A stretch of 64,000 nucleotides of DNA from Sphingomonas faeni (GTDB lineage: Bacteria > Pseudomonadota > Alphaproteobacteria > Sphingomonadales > Sphingomonadaceae): positions 1 to 64,000 of the forward strand of contig NZ_JANBVH010000018.1 in the NCBI RefSeq assembly GCF_024273235.1. Direction: 5' to 3'. The notes below the pieces were generated by a model. It was not told where the DNA came from, did no database searches, and saw nothing but the letters and a program-made list of their open reading frames with translations. This document shows, piece after piece, positions 33,869-43,639 of the stretch. Each line of letters starts with the position of its first letter. The first letter of the stretch is position 1. The position numbers and the translations under genes were made by a program.

Positions 33869-34750
33869 CTAAGCGCGGATCGCCGCCCCCTCAAGCGCGC
33901 GCGCCAGCAACCGGTCGATCGGATCCTGCAGCATCGTCTCGCTCAGCGTCGGCGCATGACCCACGCCCGGCACCGTCACCAGCTCGGCCCGGTCGAGCGA
34001 GGCGGCCATCCGCTCCGCCGTCGCCGCCGACAACAGGTCCGATCGCCCACCCCGCACGATCAGCGTCGGCACGTCGCGCAACGAGCCGAGCGCCTGCCAC
34101 ATGTCCGGACCCGCCTCGTTCCCCGGCACGCGGAACGGCTCGGCGATCTTCAGGTCATAATCCAGCACGATCCGCCCCGAACTGTTAAGCCGGTACAGCC
34201 GCTTGGCCATCGCCAGCCAGTCCTCGATCGAGAAGTCGGGATAGACGTCGCCGTTATTCTCCGCGACGCACCGCGCGGCGTGCATCCAGGTCGGGAAGAC
34301 GCTCGCCTTGCCGACATACCCGCGAATCCGGGACAGGCCGTGCGCGTCGATCTCGGGACCGACGTCATTGAGCAACGCCCCGGCCATCCGGCCTCGCGAA
34401 GGCCCCGCCATCAACATCGTGACGATCCCACCGAGCGAGGTGCCGAACGCGATATACCGGTCGATACCGCGATCCGTCAGCAACGCCTCGACGTCCTGCA
34501 CGTACGTCAAGGGTACGTACGACATCGGGTCCTTCGCATACGCGCTCTCGCCGCGCCCGCGGAAATCCACCGCGATCAGGCGCCAGCGTCCCGCCAGCCT
34601 TGCTGCCAACGCGTCGAAATCGCGCGCATTGCGTGTCAGGCCCGGCATGCAGAGGATCGGCGGCTGGCCTTCCGTCCCGCCCGGATAGTCCCGTGCGTGC
34701 AGTCTCAGCCCGTCGTTGGACCACCAATAGAGGTTTTCGTAAGCGGCCAT
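33869..34750 (-). CDS. Alpha/beta hydrolase
   Basis: A 293-aa alpha/beta hydrolase. The nucleophile Ser105 sits in 'GTSLGG', the oxyanion region in 'PGLTRNARDF', and the C-terminal His in 'GVGHAPTL'. Possible substrates are esters or lipids. Transcribed toward the SDR gene; ATG 34750 is 38 bases from the divergent SelO start. Confidence 0.87.
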   Translation of the reverse strand: MAAYENLYWWSNDGLRLHARDYPGGTEGQPPILCMPGLTRNARDFDALAARLAGRWRLIAVDFRGRGESAYAKDPMSYVPLTYVQDVEALLTDRGIDRYIAFGTSLGGIVTMLMAGPSRGRMAGALLNDVGPEIDAHGLSRIRGYVGKASVFPTWMHAARCVAENNGDVYPDFSIEDWLAMAKRLYRLNSSGRIVLDYDLKIAEPFRVPGNEAGPDMWQALGSLRDVPTLIVRGGRSDLLSAATAERMAASLDRAELVTVPGVGHAPTLSETMLQDPIDRLLARALEGAAIRA

Positions 34751-34787
34751 GGTTGCGTCCTTCGGGTAGCGGCCACCATATCGCCGC

Positions 34788-36149
34788 ATGCCCACCCGCC
34801 CGCAAGCCTATCGCCCCGAAGCTAAACTCCTGACGTTGGGAGAAAGCTTTTTCGACCCTGTCGCGCCCGCCGACTTTCCGGAGACACGGCTGCGTTTCCG
34901 CAACGACCGCGCCGCCGCGCAGATCGGCCTCGACGCACTCACCGACGACGAGTGGACTCGCCATTTCGGCCGGTTCGCGCCGCTCCCGGACACGCTCCCC
35001 CAGCCGCTGGCCCTCCGCTATCACGGCCACCAGTTCCGCAGCTACAATCCCGATCTCGGTGATGGCCGCGGGTTCACGTTTGCGCAGATGCGCGACGACC
35101 GGAACCGCCTGATGGACCTCGGCACCAAGGGCTCGGGCCAGACCCCGTGGAGCCGCGCCGGGGACGGCCGCCTCACGCTGAAGGGCGGTGTCCGCGAAAT
35201 CCTTGCGACCGAAATGCTCGAAGCGCTCAACGTCCCAACCTCGCGCACGCTATCACTGATCGAGACCGGCCAGGAACTCCAGCGCGGCGACGAGCCCAGC
35301 CCGACGCGCTCCGCGGTCCTGGTCCGCCTCAACCACAGCCACGTCCGCATCGGCAGCTTCCAGCGGCTCGCCTACGAACGCGACGAGGCGGGGTTGCGCA
35401 AGCTCGTCGGATACACGTTGCGCAACCTGTACGACGAGGACAGCGACGACCCGGTTCGCCTGCTCGACCTCGTCGTCGGCCGCACCGCGCCGCTCTCGGC
35501 GCGCTACATGGCAGCGGGCTTCGTCCACGGCGTGCTCAATTCCGACAACATCAACGTCACCGGCGAGAGCTTCGACTACGGCCCTTGGCGGTTCGCGCCG
35601 ACCTGGGACCCTGCGTTCACCGCCGCCTATTTCGATCACCAAGGGCTGTACGCATTCGGCCGCCAGCCCGAAGCGATCCACTGGGACGTGATGCAGCTGG
35701 CCGTCGCGATCCGCCAGATCGCCGATAGCGATCCGCTCGTCGCGGCGCTCGACCAGTTCGGTCCGCGCTATCAACCCGAGGTCACGCAGGCGATCCTCTG
35801 GCGCCTCGGCGTCCGCCCGCGCGATCCGGACGCCGACCGCGATCTCGTCCAGGCCACCGAACGCGCGCTACGTACCTCGGGCGTCGGTATCGACCGCTTC
35901 TTCTTCGACGCGTTCGGCGGAAACCTGCCGGACACGTACGACGCGCAATGGGACCAAGTCCGCGCGGCACTCATGTCCTACGAACCGCGAAAAGACCGCT
36001 CGCATTCCTATTGGTCGGGCGAACCGTGCAGCATGCTGATCGACGAAGTGGAAGCAATCTGGGCGCCGATCGCCGAACAAGACGATTGGACGGCTCTAAA
36101 CGCCAAGGTCGCCGCGATCCGCACGATGGGCGAAGCACTAGCCGAATAG
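34788..36149 (+). CDS. selO: Protein adenylyltransferase SelO (YdiU family)
   Basis: A 453-aa SelO pseudokinase. It carries the signature N-terminal phrase 'FGRFAPLPDTLPQPLALRYHGH' (in part), 'LGTKGSGQTPWSRAGDGRLTLKGG', and 'NSDNINVTGESFDYGP'. SelO transfers AMP to Ser, Thr or Tyr of target proteins and affects redox homeostasis. It is a little short and lacks the usual C-terminal tail with its redox Cys/Sec; its stop lies three bases from a palindromic repeat. It is divergent from the hydrolase. Confidence 0.9.
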   Translation: MPTRPQAYRPEAKLLTLGESFFDPVAPADFPETRLRFRNDRAAAQIGLDALTDDEWTRHFGRFAPLPDTLPQPLALRYHGHQFRSYNPDLGDGRGFTFAQMRDDRNRLMDLGTKGSGQTPWSRAGDGRLTLKGGVREILATEMLEALNVPTSRTLSLIETGQELQRGDEPSPTRSAVLVRLNHSHVRIGSFQRLAYERDEAGLRKLVGYTLRNLYDEDSDDPVRLLDLVVGRTAPLSARYMAAGFVHGVLNSDNINVTGESFDYGPWRFAPTWDPAFTAAYFDHQGLYAFGRQPEAIHWDVMQLAVAIRQIADSDPLVAALDQFGPRYQPEVTQAILWRLGVRPRDPDADRDLVQATERALRTSGVGIDRFFFDAFGGNLPDTYDAQWDQVRAALMSYEPRKDRSHSYWSGEPCSMLIDEVEAIWAPIAEQDDWTALNAKVAAIRTMGEALAE

Positions 36150-36152
36150 CTG

Positions 36153-36263
36153 CTCCCCTCCCTGGAAGGGAGGGGCTGGGGGTGGGTAGGTCGGCCTGAG
36201 CCGCAAGCGTCTGAACCCATGGAACCCGACCCACCCCCGACCCCTCCCTTCCAGGGAGGGGAG
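36153..36263. repeat. Composite palindromic repeat, family 1
   Basis: Two inverted arms (36153-36187 and 36229-36263) of about 35 bases around a 41-base spacer that resembles the spacers at 51708 and 61183 in inverted orientation. Same family as the arms around the DUF559 gene. Lies directly after selO. Confidence 0.75.
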
Positions 36264-36319
36264 CAGAACGGCACATCCCCCAGTGGAAACTCGCCGCGAA
36301 TCAAGGCAAGAGCAGCGCC

Positions 36320-37732
36320 ATGTCCGACGAGATCATCTCCTACGAGCCGGCCACCGGTGCGGTGCTTTGGCGCCATCCGATCGGCGACGTCGATGCCGAA
36401 GTCGCCTGCGCCCGGGCCGGCTGGTCGAGCTGGGCATCGAAACCGCTCGCCTTCCGGATCGAGACGATGCGGCGCTTCGCCAACATCGTCCGCCAGCGCA
36501 ACGACGCGTTCACCGACCTGATCGCGCGCGAAACCGGCAAACCGATCTGGGAAGCCCGCGGCGAGGTCGAGACGGTCATCGCCAAGGTCGACATCTCGGT
36601 CAGCGCCTATGCCGATCGTACCGCGCAGCGCCGCCTCGAAGCGACGATGGGCTCGCGCATCGCCGTCCGTCACAAGCCGCATGGCGTGCTCGCGGTGCTC
36701 GGGCCATATAATTTCCCGGCACACCTGCCCAACGGCCATATCGTTCCCGCGCTGATCGCCGGCAACGCGGTCGTCTTCAAGCCGTCGGAAAAGACCCCCG
36801 CCGTCGGCGCGTTCCTCGTCGAATGCTTCCGCGCCGCCGGCGTGCCGCCCGAATGCATCCGACTCGTCATCGGCGGTCCGAACGAAGGCAAGGCCCTCGC
36901 CGCGCATCCCGATATCGACGGACTCTTGTTCACCGGTTCCGCGCGTACCGGCCTCGCGCTCAATCGTGCGTTCGCCGACAAGCCCGAAAAGATCCTCGCG
37001 CTGGAGATGGGCGGAAACAACCCGATCGTCGTCTGGGATACGCCCGACCTCCACACCGCGGCGGTGCTGATCATCCAATCAGCTTTTACCACCGCCGGTC
37101 AGCGCTGCACGGCCGCGCGTCGGCTGATCGTCGACACCAGGCTCTACGACCCGCTGATCACCACGCTCGACAAAATGGTAGGGCGGATCATCGTCGGCGA
37201 ACCGCACGCCAACCCCGCCCCATTCATGGGCCCGGTGATCGACAACGAAGCCGCGGAACAACTGACCGAGAGCTTCCTCGAACTGATGACACGCGGCGGT
37301 CGTCCGATCCGGCATCTCGAGCGCCCGGTCGCGGACCTGCCGTTCCTGAAGCCCGCGCTGATCGACGTCACCGATGTCGCCGACCGTCCCGATGTCGAAC
37401 TGTTCGGCCCGATCCTCCAGGTCGTCCGCGTCGACGATTTCGACGCCGCGATCGCCGAGGCGAACGCCACGCGATACGGCCTGTCCGCGTCGCTGATCAG
37501 CCAGACGCCCGCGCTGTACGACCGCTTCTGGGCGAACATCCGGGCGGGCATCGTCAACTGGAACAAGCCCACCAACGGCGCCTCGAGCGGAGCGCCGTTC
37601 GGCGGCATCGGCTGGTCGGGCAACCACCGCCCCAGCGCGTATTATGCTGCGGACTATTGCGCCTACCCGGTGGTCAGCAGCGAGTCCGAAAGCGCGCGCG
37701 CGAGCATCGGCATTGGCCTGGCCGACGGCTGA
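36320..37732 (+). CDS. astD: Succinylglutamate-semialdehyde dehydrogenase-like
   Basis: A 470-aa aldehyde dehydrogenase. Catalytic Cys is in 'TTAGQRCTAARRL', the general-base Glu in 'LALEMGGNNP', and 'LGPYNFPAHLPNGHIVPAL' is AstD-like. AstD converts N-succinylglutamate semialdehyde to succinylglutamate in arginine catabolism. No other ast gene is adjacent, so the assignment rests on the protein sequence alone. Start ATG 36320. Confidence 0.8.
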   Translation: MSDEIISYEPATGAVLWRHPIGDVDAEVACARAGWSSWASKPLAFRIETMRRFANIVRQRNDAFTDLIARETGKPIWEARGEVETVIAKVDISVSAYADRTAQRRLEATMGSRIAVRHKPHGVLAVLGPYNFPAHLPNGHIVPALIAGNAVVFKPSEKTPAVGAFLVECFRAAGVPPECIRLVIGGPNEGKALAAHPDIDGLLFTGSARTGLALNRAFADKPEKILALEMGGNNPIVVWDTPDLHTAAVLIIQSAFTTAGQRCTAARRLIVDTRLYDPLITTLDKMVGRIIVGEPHANPAPFMGPVIDNEAAEQLTESFLELMTRGGRPIRHLERPVADLPFLKPALIDVTDVADRPDVELFGPILQVVRVDDFDAAIAEANATRYGLSASLISQTPALYDRFWANIRAGIVNWNKPTNGASSGAPFGGIGWSGNHRPSAYYAADYCAYPVVSSESESARASIGIGLADG

Positions 37733-37745
37733 CCGCCGCCGATCT

Positions 37746-37870
37746 GATCCTCCCCCGCCAGGGGGAGGTGGCGCGCAGCGACGGAGGGGGAGGATACGGA
37801 ACAGCGGTCATCGCTCACCTCCCCCTCCGTCTGGCAAGCGCCAGCCACCTCCCCCTTGCGGGGGAGGATC
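37746..37870. repeat. Composite palindromic repeat, family 2
   Basis: A 125-bp element bounded by GATCCTCCCCCGCCAGGGGG and its inverted end. It is very similar to the element at 50743-50870 and its arm is also seen alone at 27073. It lies between astD and the sulfur operon. Confidence 0.75.
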
Positions 37871-37982
37871 GCTAAATTTCGACGACTGCGCGCCGAAGCC
37901 AGCCTAGCGCAAAAGCAATCCTACCTCCCGCCAAAGCATCATTCGGTTGCGATGCAGCGCATGTCCGCCCATCTCCGGTCAC

Positions 37983-38774
37983 ATGGCAAGCCTCCTAGAT
38001 CCAACCGCCCGCGGCCGCGTCATTCTCGTCGGAGCGGGTCCGGGCGACCCCGGTCTCCTGACCGTCCGCGCGGTCGAGGCGCTGAAGACCGCCGACGTCG
38101 TCGTCCATGATGGCCTGATCGACCCGCGTGTGCTCGACATCGCGCCGCCGTCGGCACAGCGCATCTCGGTCGCCAAGCAGCGCGCGCGCCACACGCTGCC
38201 GCAGGAGGCGATCAACGCGCTGATCATCGCCCACGTGAAGACCGGCGCGATCGTTATTCGCCTCAAGGGCGGCGACCCGTTCGTGTTCGGTCGCGGCGGC
38301 GAGGAAGTCGAAGCCGTCCGCACCGCCGGCCTGCCCGTCGAGGTCATCCCCGGCGTCTCGGCGGCACTCGGGTGTGCAGCGGAGGCCATGCTGCCGCTGA
38401 CCCACCGCGATCATTCCAGCGCGGTCAGCTTCGTCGCAGGCCAGTGCAAGGGCCTCACCGAGCAGGACTGGTCCGGGCTCGCTGGCCAGGGCCGCACGCT
38501 CGTGATCTACATGGGCATCGCCACCGCCACCGATATCGCCGACAAGCTTATGGCCGATGGTGTCGCGCCCGATATGCCCGTCGCCGTCCTGGAACGTGGT
38601 ACGTTGCAAGGGAGCCGGGCGATCCGCACGCTGCTCGCCGACCTCGGCGCGATGGTGGCGCGCGAGGCCGTCAAAAGCCCCGCGATCATCGTCGTCGGCG
38701 AAGTCGTCGAACTGTCGGATGCCGAAGACAAACTTGCCCGCTGGGCCCGCGTAGCAGAGGACGCCGCCGTATGA
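37983..38774 (+). CDS. cobA: Uroporphyrinogen-III C-methyltransferase
   Basis: A 263-aa SUMT. The opening 'GRVILVGAGPGDPGLLTVRA' and 'VVVHDGLI' are signature, as is 'PVEVIPGVSAALGCAAEA'. It methylates uroporphyrinogen III to precorrin-2, the precursor of siroheme needed by the sulfite reductase encoded two genes later. ATG 37983 is preferred over the upstream 37947. Its stop overlaps the DUF2849 start (ATGA). Confidence 0.92.
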   Translation: MASLLDPTARGRVILVGAGPGDPGLLTVRAVEALKTADVVVHDGLIDPRVLDIAPPSAQRISVAKQRARHTLPQEAINALIIAHVKTGAIVIRLKGGDPFVFGRGGEEVEAVRTAGLPVEVIPGVSAALGCAAEAMLPLTHRDHSSAVSFVAGQCKGLTEQDWSGLAGQGRTLVIYMGIATATDIADKLMADGVAPDMPVAVLERGTLQGSRAIRTLLADLGAMVAREAVKSPAIIVVGEVVELSDAEDKLARWARVAEDAAV

Positions 38775-39067
38775 AGCTGTTGACCGGAAACGATCTTCCC
38801 ACCGGCGACGTGGTCTGGTGGACCGGCAACGGCTGGTCTCGCCATATCGAGGACGCGGTCGATGTCGGCGTGGCGGGTGAGTCGATCCTCCAGGCTGAGG
38901 AAGGTGCCCGCCGCGTCAACGTGCCCTATCTGATCGAGGCAACGCAGACAGACGAAGGCCCCCGCCCCGCCCATATCAAGGACCGCATCCGCGCGCTCGG
39001 CCCGACGATGCGGCCCGACCTGACCCTCAAACCCGCCGACCCGAACGCCGGCAGCTGGGTAATCTGA
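38771..39067 (+). CDS. DUF2849 protein of the sulfite reductase operon
   Basis: A 98-aa DUF2849 protein, a small alphaproteobacterial family always seen near the nitrite/sulfite reductase gene. It opens 'MKLLTGNDLPTGDVVWWTGN'. ATG 38771 overlaps the cobA stop, and it ends two bases before cysI. Its function is not established; an assembly or regulatory role for the reductase is inferred from context. Confidence 0.88.
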   Translation: MKLLTGNDLPTGDVVWWTGNGWSRHIEDAVDVGVAGESILQAEEGARRVNVPYLIEATQTDEGPRPAHIKDRIRALGPTMRPDLTLKPADPNAGSWVI

Positions 39068-39068
39068 C

Positions 39069-40700
39069 ATGTATAAATATGACGAATACGACCAGGCGAT
39101 CGTCGACCAGCGCGTCGATGAATTCCGCGATCAGGTCCGCCGCCGCCTCTCGGGCGAGCTGACCGAGGACCAGTTCAAGCCGCTGCGGCTGATGAACGGC
39201 CTGTACCTCCAGCTTCATGCGTACATGCTGCGCGTCGCGGTGCCGTACGGGACGCTCGACGGCCGCCAGATGCGGATGCTCGGCCATATCGCGCGCAAGT
39301 ACGACCGCGGCTATGGCCACTTCACCACGCGGCAGAATATCCAGTTCAACTGGATTCAGCTCGACCAGACCCCGGACATCCTCCAGGAGCTGTCGACGGT
39401 CGAGATGCATGCCATCCAGACCAGCGGTAACTGCATCCGCAACATCAGCTCCGACCAGTTCGCCGGCGCCGCCGCGGACGAGGTCGCCGATCCGCGCCCC
39501 TGGGCCGAGCTGATCCGTCAGTGGAGCACGTTCCACCCCGAGTTCACCTACCTCCCGCGGAAATTCAAGATCTGCGTGATCGCGGCGGACGAGGATCGCG
39601 CGGCGATGCGACTGCATGACATCGGCATCGGGCTGCACGTCCGCGACGGCGAACTCGGCGCGAAGATCTATGTCGGCGGCGGCATGGGTCGCACGCCGAT
39701 GATCAGCCACGAGATCCGCGATTTCGTGCGTGCCGACGACCTGATGAGCTATCTCGAAGCGTGCCTGCGCGTCTACAATCGCTATGGCCGGCGCGACAAC
39801 ATCTACAAGGCGCGGATCAAGATCCTGCTCCACGAGATCGGGCCCGACGAATATCGTCGCCAGGTCGAGGAGGAGTTCGCCGCGGTGAAGGGCCTTGGGC
39901 TCGACCCGCCGCGGGCAGAACTGGAGCGGATCACGAACCATTTCGGCGCGCCCGCGTTCGACGCGAACGCCCCGACCGACATCGACCGCAGCGATCCCGA
40001 CTTCGCGGTTTGGCTCGACCAGAACGTGAAGGCGCACAAGCAGCCGGGCTATGCGATCGTAAACATCAGCCTGAAGCCGATCGGCGGCATCCCCGGCGAC
40101 GCGTCGGCGGACCAGATCGACGTGATGGCCGATCTCGGCACGCGCTACAGCTTCGACGAATTGCGCGTCACGCATGCGCAGAACATCGTCCTGCCGCATG
40201 TCTGCATCGCCGATCTCCACGCGGTGTGGTCGGCGCTCAACGAGGCGGGGCTTGCCGAGGCCAATCTCGACCTGATCAGCGACATCATCGCCTGCCCCGG
40301 TCTGGATTATTGCAGCCTCGCCAATGCGCGCTCGATCCCGCTCGCGCAGAAGATCGCGACGCGGTTCGGCAGCCTCGATCGCCAGCGCGATCTGGGCGAA
40401 CTGAAGCTCAAGATCAGCGGCTGCATCAATGCGTGCGGGCATCATCACGCGGGCCACATCGGTATCCTCGGCGTCGACAAGAAGGGCACCGAGAATTACC
40501 AGCTCTCGCTCGGCGGCTCGGGCGCGGAGGATGTGAGCCTCGCCAAGATCACCGGTCCCGGCTTCTCGGAGGACGGGGTGGTCGACGCGATCGAACGCGT
40601 CACCGACCGGTATTTGCAGGTCCGCGATCCCGGCGAACGCTTCCTCGATACCTACCGCCGCGTCGGCTTTGAGACGTTCAAGGAGGCGATCTATGGTTGA
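39069..40700 (+). CDS. cysI: Assimilatory sulfite reductase (nitrite/sulfite reductase hemoprotein)
   Basis: A 543-aa siroheme/4Fe-4S reductase. Two ferredoxin-like half-domains are visible, and the cluster cysteines sit in 'CPGLDYCSLA' (C-x5-C) and 'SGCINACGHHH' (C-x3-C). It reduces sulfite to sulfide with six electrons. Together with cobA, cysH and DUF934 this makes a complete APS-to-sulfide unit; no separate CysJ flavoprotein is here, so a ferredoxin may be the donor. Overlaps the DUF934 start. Confidence 0.92.
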   Translation: MYKYDEYDQAIVDQRVDEFRDQVRRRLSGELTEDQFKPLRLMNGLYLQLHAYMLRVAVPYGTLDGRQMRMLGHIARKYDRGYGHFTTRQNIQFNWIQLDQTPDILQELSTVEMHAIQTSGNCIRNISSDQFAGAAADEVADPRPWAELIRQWSTFHPEFTYLPRKFKICVIAADEDRAAMRLHDIGIGLHVRDGELGAKIYVGGGMGRTPMISHEIRDFVRADDLMSYLEACLRVYNRYGRRDNIYKARIKILLHEIGPDEYRRQVEEEFAAVKGLGLDPPRAELERITNHFGAPAFDANAPTDIDRSDPDFAVWLDQNVKAHKQPGYAIVNISLKPIGGIPGDASADQIDVMADLGTRYSFDELRVTHAQNIVLPHVCIADLHAVWSALNEAGLAEANLDLISDIIACPGLDYCSLANARSIPLAQKIATRFGSLDRQRDLGELKLKISGCINACGHHHAGHIGILGVDKKGTENYQLSLGGSGAEDVSLAKITGPGFSEDGVVDAIERVTDRYLQVRDPGERFLDTYRRVGFETFKEAIYG

Positions 40701-41133
40701 GTATCCGGACCAGACATTGCTCCGCTTCCGCGACGACGAGCCGCATGACGAGCCTGCGGTGACGCTCGACTCGTTCATCGGCCAGAGCAACGCCGCGGCG
40801 GTTCGCCTCGAAGCGGGCGACGATGCACGCGCGCTCTTGCCGCAGATCGACCAGCTGGCGCTGATCGAGGTGAGCTTTCCGGGCTACCGCGACGGGCGTG
40901 GCTATTCGTCGGCGCGAATCCTGCGCGAGGCGGGCTATACCGGCGAGCTACGCGCGCAGGGCGACGTGCTGGTCGACCAGATTCCGCTGATGCGGCGGTG
41001 TGGGTTCGACAGCTTCGCACCGCAGGCGCCGATCGATATCGACGTGCTGCGGGCGAGCCTGGAGCGTTACGACACCCCGTACCAGAAGGCGGCGGACGGC
41101 GCTGTGCCGGTGTGGAAGCTGCGCCATGGGTGA
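40693..41133 (+). CDS. DUF934 protein
   Basis: A 146-aa DUF934 protein, the usual partner of CysI-CysH operons. 'LIEVSFPGYRDGRGYSSARI' and 'RCGFDSFAPQ' are conserved features. AAGGAGG upstream of ATG 40693 is a strong ribosome site inside the end of cysI (eight-base overlap). It overlaps cysH by eight bases in turn. Its role in sulfite reduction is unknown. Confidence 0.9.
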   Translation: MVEYPDQTLLRFRDDEPHDEPAVTLDSFIGQSNAAAVRLEAGDDARALLPQIDQLALIEVSFPGYRDGRGYSSARILREAGYTGELRAQGDVLVDQIPLMRRCGFDSFAPQAPIDIDVLRASLERYDTPYQKAADGAVPVWKLRHG

Positions 41134-41878
41134 GCCCGCGCGCAAGCTCGACATGATCGACGTCACGCCGGCATTCACGCGTGAGGATGCGCTCGCGATG
41201 CAGATGCGCTTCGAAGGCGTGTCGGCGCAGGACATGCTGCGCGAGTTGCTGGTAGGCGAGTTGCGCGGGCAGATCGCTTCGGTGTCGTCGTTCGGTGCGG
41301 AGTCGGCAGTCCTGCTGCACATGGTCGCACAGGTCGATGTCGACGTGCCGGTGATCTTCACCAACACGCAGAAGATGTTCGGCGAGACACTGGCGTACCG
41401 CGACGAGCTTTCGGAGAAGCTTGGGCTTACCGACCTGCGTGTATTTCGTCCCGATCCCCGGTTGCTGGCGATAAAGGACAAGACGGGGTTGCGGTGGTCG
41501 TATGATCCGGATGGGTGTTGCGATCTGCGCAAGGTCGAGCCGTTGCGGCGGGCGTTGGCGCCGTTCGATGCGTGGATTTCGGGGCGCAAGGGGTTCCAGT
41601 CGGGGACTCGTACCGCGCTGCCGCGGTTCGAGGAGGATGAGGGACGGTTGAAGATCAACCCGCTTGCCGACTGGGACAAGGCCAAGCTCGACGCCTATTT
41701 CGCCGAGCATGAATTGCCGCGGCATCCACTGGAGGCGCAAGGGTATCTGTCGATCGGATGTGCGCCTTGCACCACGAAGGTTGCGCCGGGGGAAGATCCG
41801 CGTGCGGGGCGGTGGCGCAGTTTCGACAAGGTCGAGTGCGGTATTCACGCGCCGACCGATTACGATCCGATGATCTGA
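41126..41878 (+). CDS. cysH: Phosphoadenylyl/adenylyl-sulfate reductase
   Basis: A 250-aa PAPS/APS reductase. The PP-loop region is 'IASVSSFGAESAVLLHM'. The paired cysteines 'DGCCDLRKVEPL' and 'IGCAPCTTK' form the 4Fe-4S site of the APS-using type, so the direct substrate is probably adenylyl sulfate. ATG 41126 overlaps the DUF934 stop by eight bases. It is the last gene of the sulfur operon. Confidence 0.92.
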   Translation: MGEPARKLDMIDVTPAFTREDALAMQMRFEGVSAQDMLRELLVGELRGQIASVSSFGAESAVLLHMVAQVDVDVPVIFTNTQKMFGETLAYRDELSEKLGLTDLRVFRPDPRLLAIKDKTGLRWSYDPDGCCDLRKVEPLRRALAPFDAWISGRKGFQSGTRTALPRFEEDEGRLKINPLADWDKAKLDAYFAEHELPRHPLEAQGYLSIGCAPCTTKVAPGEDPRAGRWRSFDKVECGIHAPTDYDPMI

Positions 41879-41885
41879 CCACTTT

Positions 41886-42040
41886 CCCTCGCCCCTTCGT
41901 GGAGAGGGAGGGAGGAGCCACTTGGGGACGGAAGGGAGAGGGGCGTTGGGATGAACCGTCCCGAGCCTCACTCCCCTCTCCCTTCCCACGGCCAAGGGGC
42001 CGCGGGCCCCTTCCCTCTCCCCGCAGGGGAGAGGGAGCTC
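41886..42040. repeat. Composite palindromic repeat, family 3
   Basis: Two inverted arms CTCGCCCCTTCGTGGAGAGG-like and TTCCCTCTCCCCGCAGGGGA-like around a roughly 100-base spacer. It is related to the element at 63451-63594. It lies between the convergent cysH and dnaB genes and could serve as a bidirectional terminator. Confidence 0.65.
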
Positions 42041-42046
42041 GTAAGA

Positions 42047-43537
42047 TCAATACTCCGCGAGGTCCGAGAACTTCGTGATCGTTGGATCGAACTTCATCCG
42101 CACCTTGCCGGTCGCGCCGTGACGCTGTTTGGCGATGATCAGTTCCGCCAGACCGTACACCCGCTCCATCTCCGCCGCCCACGACGCGTGATCCTCGAAG
42201 ATCTTCGCGCTGTCGCCTTCCGCCGGGCGCTTGGGTTCCTTCGACGCGACGTAATAATCCTCGCGGTACACGAACCAGACCATGTCGGCGTCCTGCTCGA
42301 TCGAGCCCGATTCACGAAGATCCGAGAGCATCGGCGTCTTGTCCTCGCGCGATTCCACCGCACGCGACAGCTGCGACAGCGCCAGCACCGGCACGTTGAG
42401 GTCCTTCGCCAGCGTCTTCAGCCCGCGCGAAATCTCGGAGATTTCCTGGACGCGGTTGCCGTCCTTGCTCTTGCCCGACCCCGACAGAAGCTGGAGGTAG
42501 TCGACCACCACCAGCCCGATCTCGTTGTTGTGTCGGCGCTGCAACCGGCGCACGCGCGTGTGCAGCGCGCCGATCGAGAGGCCGCCGGTGTCGTCGATGA
42601 AGAGCGGCAGGTTCTCCAATTCAGCGGCGGCGGCGGCGAGCTGCGCGAACTCGGTGCGGCTGATCTTGCCCATGCGGAGCGATTCCGATGAAATCTGCGA
42701 CTGCTCGGCGAGAATACGCGTCGCTAGCTGATCCGCGGACATTTCCAGCGAGAAGAACGCGACCTTCGCGCCGACCGAGTCCTTCGGCGCGATCCCGTCA
42801 GCCATGTCGCGCATCCAGCGCCGCGCGGCGTTGAACGCGATGTTAGTGGCAAGCGACGTCTTGCCCATGCCCGGACGCCCGGCGAGGATCATCAGATCGC
42901 TGTGATGCATGCCGCCGATCTTCGCGTTGATCGAATCGATGCCGGTGGTGACGCCTGACAGGTTGCCACCCGAGTTCAGCGCACGCTCGGCCATCTTGAC
43001 CGCGGCGGTGGTCGCCTGCGCGAACGACTTCACGGTGTTCTCCGAACCACCATCCGCCGCGACCTTGAAAAGCTCCTCCTCGGCGAGCTCGATCTGCGCG
43101 CGCGGATTGACCTCCTCGGAGGTGTCCATCGCGCGATCGACCAGCGTCCGACCGACCGACACGAGCGCGCGGAGCATCGCAAGATCATAGATCTGCTGCG
43201 CGAATTGCCGCGCGCCGATCAGCCCTGCGCCGCTGCCGGTAAGCCCCGCCAGATACGCCGGCCCACCCAGCTCGCGCATGCCCTCGTCCGCATCGAACAT
43301 CGGCCGCAGCGTCACCGGCGTCACCAGCATGTCGTTGCCGCGCAGCGTCTTGATCGCGGCGAAGATCCGGCCGTGGACGGGCTCGAAGAAGTGGCCGGGT
43401 TCGAGTTTGTCGACGAGATCGTCGGCGAGCCGGTTGTCGATCATCATCGCGCCGAGCATCGCGGCCTCGGCCTCGACGTTGCGGGGAAGCTGCTGCGGCT
43501 CGGCCACGGCCGGGACGGGGAATGCGAGAGTTGCCAT
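42047..43537 (-). CDS. dnaB: Replicative DNA helicase
   Basis: A 496-aa DnaB. Walker A reads 'AGRPGMGKTSLATNIA', Walker B 'LVVVDYLQLL', and the N-terminal domain begins 'LPRNVEAEAAMLGAMM'. As the ring helicase of the replisome it unwinds DNA at the fork. ATG 43537 is preferred to an in-frame ATG nine bases upstream. No intein is apparent (length is normal). Confidence 0.95.
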   Translation of the reverse strand: MATLAFPVPAVAEPQQLPRNVEAEAAMLGAMMIDNRLADDLVDKLEPGHFFEPVHGRIFAAIKTLRGNDMLVTPVTLRPMFDADEGMRELGGPAYLAGLTGSGAGLIGARQFAQQIYDLAMLRALVSVGRTLVDRAMDTSEEVNPRAQIELAEEELFKVAADGGSENTVKSFAQATTAAVKMAERALNSGGNLSGVTTGIDSINAKIGGMHHSDLMILAGRPGMGKTSLATNIAFNAARRWMRDMADGIAPKDSVGAKVAFFSLEMSADQLATRILAEQSQISSESLRMGKISRTEFAQLAAAAAELENLPLFIDDTGGLSIGALHTRVRRLQRRHNNEIGLVVVDYLQLLSGSGKSKDGNRVQEISEISRGLKTLAKDLNVPVLALSQLSRAVESREDKTPMLSDLRESGSIEQDADMVWFVYREDYYVASKEPKRPAEGDSAKIFEDHASWAAEMERVYGLAELIIAKQRHGATGKVRMKFDPTITKFSDLAEY

Positions 43538-43639
43538 GCACCGCACCTACGCGATGGACGCGCGCGCGTCCAAGCAACGTGCGGTGGAATGATGGGGATA
43601 AGTCGTTCGTTCTTCTCCCCTATGCTTCTCCCTCTGCTT

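Noticed and set aside
39027..40790. A 587-codon open frame on the minus strand
   Set aside because: Antisense to cysI, which has intact siroheme and cluster motifs. This frame is a GC-driven shadow.
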